Counted from the stretch's first letter, positions 15,772 to 23,200 are shown. The stretch: DNA of 45,558 bases from SG-bin9 sp049323835 (GCA_049323835.1 JBMOOJ010000135.1:1-45558), one strand, 5' to 3'. Translations and numbers: made by a program. Notes: a model not told the origin generated them from the sequence alone.

Positions 15772-16923
15772 TCAGAACAGCGCGAGCTGCTCGCCGCTTG
15801 CCTTCGGGCGGACGAAATGCTCCGTCGTCAGCTTGATGCGCTTCTTGTTGAGGCCGAGTTTTTCGCATGCGACATCGAAGCGGCGGCCGATCATCCAGGC
15901 CATCGGCCCTGTGCCCTTCATGCGCGCGCCCCACTGCGAGTCGTAGTCGCGGCCCTCGCGCATGTCACGGATCAGCGTGAAGACATGGCGGTAGCGTTCC
16001 GGATAATTGGCCATCAGCCATTCGCGGAACAGGTCGCGCACTTCGAGCGGCAGCCGCAGGATGATGTAGCTCGCTTCCGGCACGCCGATGTGCGCGGCCG
16101 AATCGAGGATGCGCTCCATCTCCTGATCGTTCAGCGCCGGAATGATCGGCGACACCATGACCTTGGTCGGAATCCCTGCATCCGTCAGCGCCTTCAGCGC
16201 TTCGAGCCGTTTCGACGGCGTCGAGGCGCGCGGCTCCATGTTGCGGGCGAGCTTCGGGTCCATGGTCGTCACCGAGATGCCGACCTTGACGAGATTGCGC
16301 TTCGCCATCCGCGACAGGATATCGATGTCGCGCATCACCAGCGCCGACTTGGTGACGATGCCGACCGGATGCCCCGCCTTCTCCAGCACTTCGAGAATGC
16401 CGCGCATGATTTTGTACTCGCGCTCGATCGGCTGATAGGGATCGGTGTTGGTGCCGATCGCAATCATCTTCGGCTCATAGCCGGACGCCGCGAGTTCCTT
16501 CTCCAGCAGCGCCGGCGCATCCGGCTTGGCGAACAGCCGGCTTTCGAAATCGAGGCCGGGCGACAGTCCGAGATAGGCGTGGGTCGGCCGCGCGAAGCAA
16601 TAGACGCAGCCGTGCTCGCATCCCCGATAGGGATTGATCGAACGGTCGAAAGAGACGTCAGGCGAATCGTTGCGGGTGATGACCTTGCGCGCGGTATCGA
16701 CCGAAACCGTCGTCTTGAACGGTGGCAGATCCTCAAGGCTCTGCCAGCCGTCGTCGAAGGCGATCCGCGCCTCCGCCTCGAACCGCCCGCTCCTGTTCGA
16801 TTGCGCGCCGCGTCCGCGCCGCTTCGCCTGGTCGATCGCGACATCGAGGGATGGAAATGCAGCCCCCTCAGCGCCAGTGTTGGCGGGCCGGTCGATCCGT
16901 CTGGCGGCTGAGCTCTTTCCCAT
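15772..16923 (-). CDS. PA0069-type radical SAM protein (SplB-like, putative DNA repair)
   Basis: A 383-residue radical SAM enzyme related to spore photoproduct lyase-like proteins. The CxxxCxxC cluster motif is in NPYRGCEHGCVYCFARPTH (about residues 96-114), followed by the long core GTNTDPYQPIEREYKIMRG. Known SplB reverses spore photoproduct in DNA; the substrate of the PA0069 branch is not established. Two features suggest DNA repair: an alphaproteobacterial LexA-type box 25 bp upstream, and a C-terminal peptide EQLALF resembling a beta-clamp binding motif (QLxLF). The first 30 residues are polar and poorly conserved-looking. No Shine-Dalgarno sequence precedes the ATG at 16923, and a TATCTT -10 candidate ends seven bases before it, so a leaderless transcript is possible. 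Confidence 0.85.
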   Translation of the reverse strand: MGKSSAARRIDRPANTGAEGAAFPSLDVAIDQAKRRGRGAQSNRSGRFEAEARIAFDDGWQSLEDLPPFKTTVSVDTARKVITRNDSPDVSFDRSINPYRGCEHGCVYCFARPTHAYLGLSPGLDFESRLFAKPDAPALLEKELAASGYEPKMIAIGTNTDPYQPIEREYKIMRGILEVLEKAGHPVGIVTKSALVMRDIDILSRMAKRNLVKVGISVTTMDPKLARNMEPRASTPSKRLEALKALTDAGIPTKVMVSPIIPALNDQEMERILDSAAHIGVPEASYIILRLPLEVRDLFREWLMANYPERYRHVFTLIRDMREGRDYDSQWGARMKGTGPMAWMIGRRFDVACEKLGLNKKRIKLTTEHFVRPKASGEQLALF

Positions 16924-16947
16924 GGGTGCGAAGATAGCACCTCATGA

Positions 16948-16962
16948 GAACAAATCAAGAAC
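16948..16962 (-). promoter_or_regulatory. LexA-type box, GTTC-N7-GTTC
   Basis: Read on the minus strand the sequence is GTTCTTGATTTGTTC, a full match to the direct-repeat box GTTC-N7-GTTC bound by LexA in alphaproteobacteria. It overlaps a TTGATT -35 candidate (16 bases before TATCTT) of the radical SAM gene, so a bound repressor would block it. Chance matches to eight fixed bases are expected about once per window, but rarely this close to a start codon. Confidence 0.55.
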
Positions 16963-17125
16963 ACACATTCGCGTGTCCCCGGCTTTTCCGCCGTAACCGA
17001 TCGCCGCCTGGACCGTACTTGCGAATGCCGATCCGATTCCTGGCGATTGCACATTCGAAACCGTGCCAAGCCGCCATCGGCCGCGGCAGTTGCGGCACCG
17101 CTCTCGTCCATTTCAGGAGCATTCC

Positions 17126-17377
17126 ATGCGCAAGCTACAACTGATCGCAGGTTTGACCGCCCTCACCGCTGTTCTCGCCGCCACCGAACTGTACGCAGCC
17201 AACGCCAACGCACCGGTATGCGCACGCATCTATGCCTCGAGCGTCGTCGTCGAACAGTGCGATTTCTACAACTACCAGCAATGCCAGGCGACGGTGCAGG
17301 GTCTCGGCGGCACCTGCTACGACAACCTCACCATTCGGCAAACCGTACCGGTTCGCACCGGTCCGAGGTCCCGCTAG
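17126..17377 (+). CDS. DUF3551 family small secreted protein (1 of 3)
   Basis: An 83-residue protein with a signal peptide (MRKLQLIAGLTALTAVLA, probable cleavage in the LYAANA region) and a mature part with four cysteines spaced C-X12-C-X7-C-X10-C and a GLGGTC motif. These are hallmarks of DUF3551, a family of short exported proteins expanded in Bradyrhizobium relatives. CAGGAG lies six bases before the ATG at 17126. It is followed after two bases by a second member and then a third. The four cysteines probably form two disulfides in the periplasm; the function is unknown. Confidence 0.85.
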   Translation: MRKLQLIAGLTALTAVLAATELYAANANAPVCARIYASSVVVEQCDFYNYQQCQATVQGLGGTCYDNLTIRQTVPVRTGPRSR

Positions 17378-17379
17378 CG

Positions 17380-17643
17380 ATGCGCGCGATCCCGCGAGCA
17401 GCCGGTCTGGTGGCGATCGCGTTGGCGCCGGCGATAACGCCGGTGACGCCAGCGAGCGCATCCGACGCCGGATGGGAATTCTGCGCGCAGGTCTATCTCA
17501 AGGGAGCGGCGGAGCCGAGCTGCAACTACCGCACCCTTGCGCAGTGTCAGGCTGCCATTTCGGGCCTCGGAGGCAGCTGCTTCGAGAATCCGTATCCCAG
17601 ATCTGCCAGCAAACCGCTGGCCAAAAAGGACAAGCGGCAGTAG
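17380..17643 (+). CDS. DUF3551 family small secreted protein (2 of 3)
   Basis: An 87-residue protein with a signal peptide (MRAIPRAAGLVAIALAPAI..., cleavage probably after ASASA/ASA) and the same cysteine pattern as its neighbours, C-X12-C-X7-C-X10-C, with GLGGSC. The C-terminal tail is lysine rich (KPLAKKDKRQ). The ATG at 17380 lies two bases after the stop of the first copy; CCGAGG about 14 bases upstream is a weak site, so translational coupling is likely. Function unknown. Confidence 0.82.
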   Translation: MRAIPRAAGLVAIALAPAITPVTPASASDAGWEFCAQVYLKGAAEPSCNYRTLAQCQAAISGLGGSCFENPYPRSASKPLAKKDKRQ

Positions 17644-17668
17644 CCGTCATTCATCAAAGGAGATTGAG

Positions 17669-17914
17669 ATGCACAAGTTTCTGATCACAGCAGCCATCGC
17701 GACAACCGCGGCGATCGCCACTGTCACCCCTAGCAGCGCGCAGGGCTACACCGGCAATCGCGCCTTCTGCGCCGAGCAGTACACTTCATCCGGACTGATC
17801 GTGCGCTGCCATTACGACACCGTCGAGCAATGCCGCGCGTTTCTCAGCGGCCTCGGCGGAACCTGCAGTGCCAACTACTATGCGCGGCCGGCCGCCGGTC
17901 CGGCGCGCCGTTAA
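17669..17914 (+). CDS. DUF3551 family small secreted protein (3 of 3)
   Basis: An 81-residue protein with a clear signal peptide (MHKFLITAAIATTAAIATV, cleavage after SSAQ/SAQG) and the family cysteine spacing C-X12-C-X7-C-X10-C with GLGGTC. AAAGGAGA lies seven bases before the ATG, the best ribosome binding site of the three, so this copy may be the most strongly translated. The stop codon is inside a perfect palindrome CGTTAAG-C-CTTAACG (17909-17923). Function unknown. Confidence 0.85.
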   Translation: MHKFLITAAIATTAAIATVTPSSAQGYTGNRAFCAEQYTSSGLIVRCHYDTVEQCRAFLSGLGGTCSANYYARPAAGPARR

Positions 17915-18030
17915 GCCTTAACGCGGCTGCCTGCAAAAGCTGCAACTCCGGCGGCGCGCGAGGGCTGTTTTGAGTGTGACAAGGTGATAACGGTACGGCG
18001 TTTCGCGGACCCTTCCCGTTAGAGCCGGAT

Positions 18031-18618
18031 ATGTTGAGCGTTATCATCGCGACGGACGCGGCAGAGCAGCCGGTCGTCGCTACCCTTGCCGCGCTGGTGC
18101 CGGGCGCAACCGCGGGCCTCATCAGCGAAGTTGTGCTCGCCGATCGTACCGGATCGGCGGCGATCGAGCGCGTCGCCGATATCGCCGGATGCACCTATCT
18201 GCCGATTGACGGCAGCCATGCCGCAGCACTTGCGGCTGGCGCAAGGCAGGCGCGCTCATCCTGGCTAATGTTCCTGCATCCAGGGGCAATTCCCGATCAG
18301 GGCTGGATCGAGGAGACCACGCAGTTCATTCAGGGGATCGCCGTTCACGGCGCGCCGCGGGCCGCGATCTTCCGCTATGCCCGCTCCCCCTACGCACCGG
18401 CGGGCCTGCGCGAAGGCCTGAGGTCGGCGATGCGTCTGCTGAGCGGCCCTTCTGCCGACCAGGGCCTGCTGATCGCCCGCGCGCACTACGAGAAGCTCGG
18501 CGGGCACCCTCAAACATCCCACCGCCCGGAGCAAAAGCTGCTCGCGCATCTCGGCCGGTCCGGACGCGCGTTGCTGCGGACCCGGATTTTCGTGCCGGCG
18601 CGCGCTTCCGGCAATTAG
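18031..18618 (+). CDS. Glycosyltransferase family 2-like protein, probably degenerate
   Basis: A 195-residue protein whose opening MLSVIIAT and the segments EVVLADRTGSAAIERVADIAG, AALAAGARQARSSWLMFLHPGAIPDQGWIEE and YEKLGG follow the fold pattern of small GT2 enzymes (TIGR04283-like). The usual sugar-nucleotide DGGS/T and metal-binding DxD motifs are not present as such: ADRTGS and HPGA stand in their places. It may therefore bind but not transfer sugar, or use an altered mechanism. It is followed by the MarR-GNAT gene after a short gap that carries a palindrome. Function uncertain. Confidence 0.6.
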   Translation: MLSVIIATDAAEQPVVATLAALVPGATAGLISEVVLADRTGSAAIERVADIAGCTYLPIDGSHAAALAAGARQARSSWLMFLHPGAIPDQGWIEETTQFIQGIAVHGAPRAAIFRYARSPYAPAGLREGLRSAMRLLSGPSADQGLLIARAHYEKLGGHPQTSHRPEQKLLAHLGRSGRALLRTRIFVPARASGN

Positions 18619-18631
18619 TTGACTCCGTCAA
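18619..18631. promoter_or_regulatory. Palindrome overlapping a -35-like element upstream of the MarR-GNAT gene
   Basis: TTGAC-TCC-GTCAA, extended to AGTTGAC..GTCAAGT with one mismatch. The left arm doubles as a TTGACT -35 element. It is 50 bp upstream of the MarR-type gene start and directly after the preceding stop codon, a reasonable site for autoregulation by the MarR domain. Confidence 0.4.
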
Positions 18632-18680
18632 GTATTAGGATCAGGATGCGGCTCTCAAGTTTTCAGGGCCTGATTCCGCC

Positions 18681-19616
18681 ATGCCGTCTCCAAATCCGCC
18701 GGTTCGTGACGCCGATATCGCCGCGCTCCGCCATTTCAACCGCTTCTATACGCGCACCATCGGCGTGCTCGATCAGCATCTCCTGAAGAGCCCGTTCTCG
18801 CTGACGGAGGCGCGCGTACTCTACGAACTCGCCCAGCACGAGACCTGCATCGCCAAGGACATCGGCACCGAACTCGGGCTCGATCCGGGCTACCTCAGCC
18901 GCATCGTGCAAAGCTTCCTCGATGCGAAGCTGATCACACGAACGCCTGCACCCGAGGACAAACGTCAGTTTCGCCTTGCGCTGTCGGCGAAAGGGCGCAC
19001 CGCTTTCGCCAAGCTCAACAGCAGGCAGCACGACAGCGTGGCTGAACTGCTCGGCAAGCTGACCCCGGACGCGACACCACGGCTGATCTCGGCCATGGCG
19101 GAGATCGAGCGGCTGCTTGATCCGGATCGCCCGCGCAGCAAGCCTGTGCTGCGAACGCATCGCCCCGGCGACATGGGCTGGATCGTTGCCCAGCACGGAC
19201 GCTTCTACGCGGAGCAATACGGCTTCGACTCATCGTTCGAGAGTCTCGCGGCGGAGATCGCCGCCCAATTTCTGGCCAGTTACGACGCCTCGTGCGAGCG
19301 CTGCTGGATCGCCGAAGTCGATGGCAAGCCGGCCGGCTCCGTATTCCTGGTGAAGCACACCCCCGAGATCGCGAAGCTGCGGCTGTTCCTGGTCGATCCC
19401 GCCGCACGCGGACGCGGCGCCGGCAAGATGCTGGTCAATGAATGCGTCACGTTCGCGCGCGCCTGCGGCTACAAAACAATCACGCTGTGGACGCAGAGCA
19501 TTCTCGTGGCGGCGCGCGGCATCTACAGGAACGCAGGCTTCGTTCATGTCAGCACCGAGCCGCACCGCAGCTTCGGTCAGGATCTCGTCGGCGAGACGTG
19601 GGAGCTGGAGCTGTAA
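18681..19616 (+). CDS. MarR-type regulator fused to GNAT acetyltransferase
   Basis: A 311-residue two-domain protein. Residues 1 to about 145 form a MarR winged helix (LTEARVLYELAQHETCIAKDIGTELGLDPGYLSR as the DNA-recognition region, then the wing TPAPEDKRQFRLALS). Residues from about 155 on form a GNAT domain with the acetyl-CoA loop LFLVDPAARGRGAGKMLVNE and IYRNAGFVHV. Such fusions are known and are thought to couple regulation with acetylation of a small molecule or protein; the ligand is not known. A palindrome lies 50 bp upstream. Confidence 0.9.
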   Translation: MPSPNPPVRDADIAALRHFNRFYTRTIGVLDQHLLKSPFSLTEARVLYELAQHETCIAKDIGTELGLDPGYLSRIVQSFLDAKLITRTPAPEDKRQFRLALSAKGRTAFAKLNSRQHDSVAELLGKLTPDATPRLISAMAEIERLLDPDRPRSKPVLRTHRPGDMGWIVAQHGRFYAEQYGFDSSFESLAAEIAAQFLASYDASCERCWIAEVDGKPAGSVFLVKHTPEIAKLRLFLVDPAARGRGAGKMLVNECVTFARACGYKTITLWTQSILVAARGIYRNAGFVHVSTEPHRSFGQDLVGETWELEL

Positions 19617-19632
19617 GCGTTCAACTTCAGCT

Positions 19633-19718
19633 CGTCATGGCCGGGCTTGACCCGGCCATCCACGTCTTACTGGAATTCTGTCAAGACGTGGATGCCCGGC
19701 ACAAGGCCGGGCATGACG
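19633..19718. repeat. Dispersed palindromic repeat, family 1 (short form)
   Basis: CGTCATGGCCGGGCTTGACCCGGCC and ... GCCGGGCATGACG joined by ACGTCTT..AAGACGT. Located 16 bp after the MarR-GNAT stop and before the convergent moaB stop. Confidence 0.85.
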
Positions 19719-19750
19719 GTGGTAGCTGTGGCGAGCCGCGTGCAAACGAC

Positions 19751-20314
19751 CTACACAGTCGCGCCCTTTGCCTTCGGGCGGCGCAGATGCTCGTCGAGCC
19801 GCGGCATGATCTCGACGAAGTTGCAAGGCTTCGACCGGTAGTCGAGCTGATGCGCGAGGATGCCGTCCCACGCATCGCGGCAGGCGCCGGGCGATCCCGG
19901 CAGGCAGAAGATGTACGTCGCGCCGGCAACGCCCGCGGTCGCGCGGCTCTGGATCGTCGAGACGCCGATCTTGGCGTGGCTCAGCATATGGAAGGCGATG
20001 GAGAAACCATCCATCCGCTTCTCGAACAGCGGCTCGAGCGCTTCCGGCGTTACGTCGCGGCCGGTGAAGCCGGTGCCGCCGGTGGTGATGACCGCATCGA
20101 TGCCCGCGTCCGCGATCCAGAGCTTCACCTTGGCGCGGATTGCCTCGACGTCATCGGTGACGATGTCGCGCGCCGCGAGCATGTGACCCGCCGCGGTCAG
20201 CCGGTCCGCCAAGGTCGTACCGGACTTGTCGTCGGCGAGCGACCGCGTATCCGAAATCGTCAGCACCGCGATGTTGAGCGGGATGAATTGTCTTGCTTCG
20301 CTGGGGGACGACAT
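19751..20314 (-). CDS. moaB: Molybdenum cofactor biosynthesis protein B
   Basis: A 187-residue MoaB/MogA-family protein, which adenylylates molybdopterin before metal insertion. It shows the family core IAVLTISDTRSLADDKSG, the glycine-rich DAVITTGGTGFTGRDVTPEAL (TGGTG substrate-binding loop) and AGVAGATYIFCLPGSPGAC. The start is set at 20314 (MSSPSEARQFIPLNIAVL). The frame is open for 50 further codons upstream, but these come from palindromic repeat 20330-20417 and are not part of the gene. No other molybdopterin gene is seen in the window. Confidence 0.92.
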   Translation of the reverse strand: MSSPSEARQFIPLNIAVLTISDTRSLADDKSGTTLADRLTAAGHMLAARDIVTDDVEAIRAKVKLWIADAGIDAVITTGGTGFTGRDVTPEALEPLFEKRMDGFSIAFHMLSHAKIGVSTIQSRATAGVAGATYIFCLPGSPGACRDAWDGILAHQLDYRSKPCNFVEIMPRLDEHLRRPKAKGATV

Positions 20315-20329
20315 TCCCTGCTTCCTTCT

Positions 20330-20417
20330 GTCATGGCCGGGCTTGTCCCGGCCATCCACGTCTACTTTCTGACATGCCGCCAAGACGTGGATGCCCGTGA
20401 CAAGCACGGGCATGACG
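20330..20417. repeat. Dispersed palindromic repeat, family 1 (short form)
   Basis: GTCATGGCCGGGCTTGTCCCGGCC ... CACGGGCATGACG with ACGTCTA..AAGACGT in the middle. It lies between the metallopeptidase gene stop and the moaB start, both minus strand. It extends the open frame of moaB artificially. Confidence 0.85.
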
Positions 20418-20433
20418 GCTCTGGAAATCAATT

Positions 20434-21378
20434 TTACAACCGTTCCGCCGCGAACGTGTTGCAAGCCTGAACCGTGCCTTGCTGATAGCCGGTCATGAAC
20501 CAGCGCTTGCGCTGTTCGGCCGAGCCGTGCGTGAACGAGTCCGGCACCACGCGCCCCTGCGCCTTGCGTTGAAGCGTGTCGTCGCCGATCGCAGTTGCCG
20601 TTTGCAGCGCCGCGTCGATGTCCCCCGCCTCAAGCATGCCGGGGCTCTTTTTCGACTGACGGTTGACCCACACGCCCGACAGACAGTCGGCCTGGAGTTC
20701 GACCATCACCTGCAACCGGTTCGACTCGGCGCGGCTGCCGGCCTGCTGCTGCATACGGTTCACGCGCGGCAGAATGCCGAGCAGGTTCTGGATGTGGTGT
20801 CCCGCTTCATGCGCGATGATGTAGGCGGCGGTGAACTTGCACGAACTGCCGGAACAGCCGCGAAAGCGCGTCTCGACTTCGCGGAAGAAATTGGTGTCGA
20901 GATAGATCAGCCGGTCCGGCGGGCAATAGAACGGGCCCATCGCCGACTGCGCCATGCCGCAGCGGCCGCCGTTGGTCGCATTACGGAACAGCACGATGCG
21001 CGGGCCCTGATATCTCTGGCCGCTGGCCTGGAAGATTTCGGTCCAACGATCGTCGATCGAGCCGAGCGTCGCGGAGATGAGATCGCCCATCTCGTCCTTC
21101 GGTGCGCCGGTGGATTTGGCTTGGCCGGAGCGGCGTTCGGTCTGAATGGTCGGCTCGCGCTGGCCACCGGTGAGAATCTCCGCACCGCCGATCAGAAGCC
21201 GCGGATCGATGCCGACCGCCCAGCCGATCAGGCCAAGAACGATAATCGTGCCGATGCCAAGGCCGCCGCCTCCGCCCATCGGAATGCCGAAGCCGCCGCC
21301 TCCACCGCCGAAACCGCCGCCGTCGTCATCGCGCCGGTCGTCGATGTTGTCGCTGCGGCGAAAATCATCGTAACGCAT
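20434..21378 (-). CDS. ypfJ: Putative neutral zinc metallopeptidase (YpfJ type)
   Basis: A 314-residue membrane-anchored metallopeptidase of the Zn_peptidase (PF04228) family. Order of parts: an acidic/Arg-rich N-terminus, a poly-glycine stretch (about residues 20-40), one membrane helix IGTIIVLGLIGWAVGI (about 42-57), then the extracytoplasmic catalytic domain with the zinc motif HEAGHH (His190, Glu191, His194). Cysteine pairs (RCGMAQ..YCPP and RGCSGSSC) could form disulfides. The family is conserved but its substrate is unknown. The start at 21378 leads directly into the conserved MRYDDFRRSDNIDDRR opening. Confidence 0.92.
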   Translation of the reverse strand: MRYDDFRRSDNIDDRRDDDGGGFGGGGGGFGIPMGGGGGLGIGTIIVLGLIGWAVGIDPRLLIGGAEILTGGQREPTIQTERRSGQAKSTGAPKDEMGDLISATLGSIDDRWTEIFQASGQRYQGPRIVLFRNATNGGRCGMAQSAMGPFYCPPDRLIYLDTNFFREVETRFRGCSGSSCKFTAAYIIAHEAGHHIQNLLGILPRVNRMQQQAGSRAESNRLQVMVELQADCLSGVWVNRQSKKSPGMLEAGDIDAALQTATAIGDDTLQRKAQGRVVPDSFTHGSAEQRKRWFMTGYQQGTVQACNTFAAERL

Positions 21379-21596
21379 GGCGCAAGTCCCTCATTCCTGA
21401 CATGTGCGTCGCATTCAACGCCGCATTCGCGCAGCAGTTTCGCGCATTTCCAAGTTCTTAACAAATAGCGTGCCCGGCAAATTTTGCCTAGCTCTCCATA
21501 AGCGAGAAGTTCTCACGATAAACCTGACGTTTACCTCACCCATTCATGATCCCCGAAGTCGGTTTAGTTAGTCCCGCGTCGCCGGCTGCGTCGCCT

Positions 21597-21613
21597 GAGT
21601 CAGAGTTTGAGTC
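21597..21613 (+). promoter_or_regulatory. Paired GANTC methylation sites in the ccrM leader
   Basis: Two GAGTC sites, 21597-21601 and 21609-21613, lie immediately before the ccrM ATG (21614), and a third is inside the gene at 21665-21669. CcrM methylates GANTC, and in Caulobacter the leader of ccrM also carries two such sites with a role in autoregulation, so these may have a similar function here. Confidence 0.5.
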
Positions 21614-22750
21614 ATGGGTGTGTCGCGTCGCGGGGCGTCTGCAAAGGCGCCCCGCAGGCATTTTGAGTCTGGTCCTTCGAGCCGCATCGTCATTGGCGAT
21701 TGCGTCGCCGAAATGTCGAAGCTGCCGGCCGGTTCGGTCGATGTGGTGTTCGCGGACCCTCCGTACAACCTCCAGCTCAAGGGCGATCTCAAGCGCCCTG
21801 ACGAATCGCACGTCGATGCGGTCAACAACGACTGGGACAAGTTCTCGTCGTTTGCTGCTTACGACGATTTCACCCGCGCCTGGCTGCTCGCCTGCCGCCG
21901 CGTCATGAAGCCGTCGGCGACGATCTGGGTGATCGGCTCCTATCACAACATTTTCCGCGTCGGCGCGATCATGCAGGACCTCGGATTCTGGGTGCTCAAC
22001 GATATCGTCTGGCGCAAATCGAATCCGATGCCGAACTTCCGCGGCCGCCGCTTCACCAACGCGCACGAGACCATGATCTGGGCGGCGCGCGACGAGAATG
22101 CCAAGGGCTATACGTTCAACTACGAAGCCCTGAAGGCCGCCAACGAAGACGTGCAGGCACGTTCCGACTGGCTGATCCCGCTCTGCACCGGCGACGAACG
22201 CCTCAAGGGCAAGGACGGCAAGAAGATTCATCCGACCCAGAAGCCGGAGGGGCTGCTCGCCCGCGTGCTGCTGTCATCGTCAAAACCCGGCGATCTTGTG
22301 ATCGATCCGTTCAACGGCACCGGCACCACCGGCGCCGTCGCCAAGCGCCTCGGCCGCAGCTACATCGGCTTCGAACGCGACACGGTCTACGCCAAGGCCG
22401 CTGAGGAGCGCATAGCCGCGATCGAACCGCTTCCGGAAGCAACGCTTGCTCCGTTCATGACGGCACGCGATGCCCCGCGGGTCGCATTCTCGGAGTTGGT
22501 CGAGCGCGGCATGATCTCTCCGGGCACCAGGCTCGTCGATGCCAAGAAGAAACACGGCGCGCTGGTGCGTGCCGACGGCGCGATCATGCTCGGCGACAAG
22601 GTCGGTTCGATCCACCGCATGGGCGCGGTGGCGCAAGGCTCGGAAGCCTGCAACGGCTGGACCTTCTGGCACGTCGAGACCAAGAAGGGTCTCTTGCTGA
22701 TCGACGACCTGCGCGCGGAAGTCCGCAAGGAAATGGCGGCGGCGGGCTGA
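21614..22750 (+). CDS. ccrM: Cell-cycle regulated DNA adenine methyltransferase (GANTC)
   Basis: Orphan N6-adenine DNA methyltransferase that methylates GANTC and links DNA replication to gene expression in alphaproteobacteria. The 378-residue protein is a beta-class enzyme: the catalytic DPPY motif (FADPPYNLQLKGDLKRPDES) precedes the SAM-binding motif VIDPFNGTGTTGAVA. It also has the C-terminal RAMA-like domain of about 80 residues (LVERGMISPGTRLVDAKKKHGALVRADG) characteristic of CcrM and absent from plain type II methylases. No restriction partner is nearby. The N-terminus MGVSRRGASAKAPRR is basic and variable. The stop codon lies in the loop of a hairpin. Confidence 0.95.
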   Translation: MGVSRRGASAKAPRRHFESGPSSRIVIGDCVAEMSKLPAGSVDVVFADPPYNLQLKGDLKRPDESHVDAVNNDWDKFSSFAAYDDFTRAWLLACRRVMKPSATIWVIGSYHNIFRVGAIMQDLGFWVLNDIVWRKSNPMPNFRGRRFTNAHETMIWAARDENAKGYTFNYEALKAANEDVQARSDWLIPLCTGDERLKGKDGKKIHPTQKPEGLLARVLLSSSKPGDLVIDPFNGTGTTGAVAKRLGRSYIGFERDTVYAKAAEERIAAIEPLPEATLAPFMTARDAPRVAFSELVERGMISPGTRLVDAKKKHGALVRADGAIMLGDKVGSIHRMGAVAQGSEACNGWTFWHVETKKGLLLIDDLRAEVRKEMAAAG

Positions 22751-22758
22751 GGCCCGCC
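22741..22758. terminator. Hairpin over the ccrM stop codon
   Basis: GGCGGGC-TGAG-GCCCGCC: the ccrM stop codon is in the loop. It lies between two convergent genes (the SnoaL-like gene ends at 22772) and has no T-run. Confidence 0.4.
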
Positions 22759-22771
22759 ACCACCAGCCCGT

Positions 22772-23200
22772 TCAACTCGCACGCCGCAGGTCTGTCTCCG
22801 GAAACGGCCCGAGCACACGCTCGACCAGCGCCGTGTCGCAGTATTCCTTGATCTGCGTGATCTTGCCGTTCTCGATCCGCCAGACCATGCAGTACTGGTT
22901 GTCATAGCGTTCGCCCGTGCGGGTGACATTGTCCCCCCGCGCTTCCACGATCACGAAGTCTCCCTCGGCGACGAAGTTGAACGCCAGCGTGCGCGGCCGG
23001 TCGGTCAGCAGCGTCCTCAAGTGCTTGAAGAGACCATTCAGGATCGCATCCTTACCCTTGAACGCCCCGGACCACGAGCATTGTCCGGTCTGAATCCAGA
23101 CCGCGTCGTCCGCAAGATGGTCGGCGAACGTCGTGCCGCTGCGGTCGGCGGAGTCCGTGTAAATCTGCTGGACGAGTTTCTTGTTGGCGGCGGCGCTCAT
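22772..23200 (-). CDS. SnoaL-like/NTF2-fold protein
   Basis: A 142-residue protein with the sequence pattern of SnoaL-like NTF2-fold domains: an N-terminal helix VQQIYTDSADRSGTTFADHLADDAVW, then GKDAILNGLF and a C-terminal strand NQYCMVWRIENGKITQIKEYCDT typical of the family. Members include polyketide cyclases, isomerases and ligand-binding proteins; the substrate cannot be predicted. The ATG at 23200 is preferred because GGAGA lies about six bases upstream; a second in-frame ATG four codons earlier is possible. It is divergent from a LysR regulator gene and probably its target. Confidence 0.78.
   Translation of the reverse strand: MSAAANKKLVQQIYTDSADRSGTTFADHLADDAVWIQTGQCSWSGAFKGKDAILNGLFKHLRTLLTDRPRTLAFNFVAEGDFVIVEARGDNVTRTGERYDNQYCMVWRIENGKITQIKEYCDTALVERVLGPFPETDLRRAS

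Noticed and set aside
17909..17923. TTAA-rich palindrome CGTTAAG-C-CTTAACG as a CtrA site
   Set aside because: The two TTAA elements are three bases apart, not seven, so it does not match the CtrA consensus; it also overlaps a stop codon.
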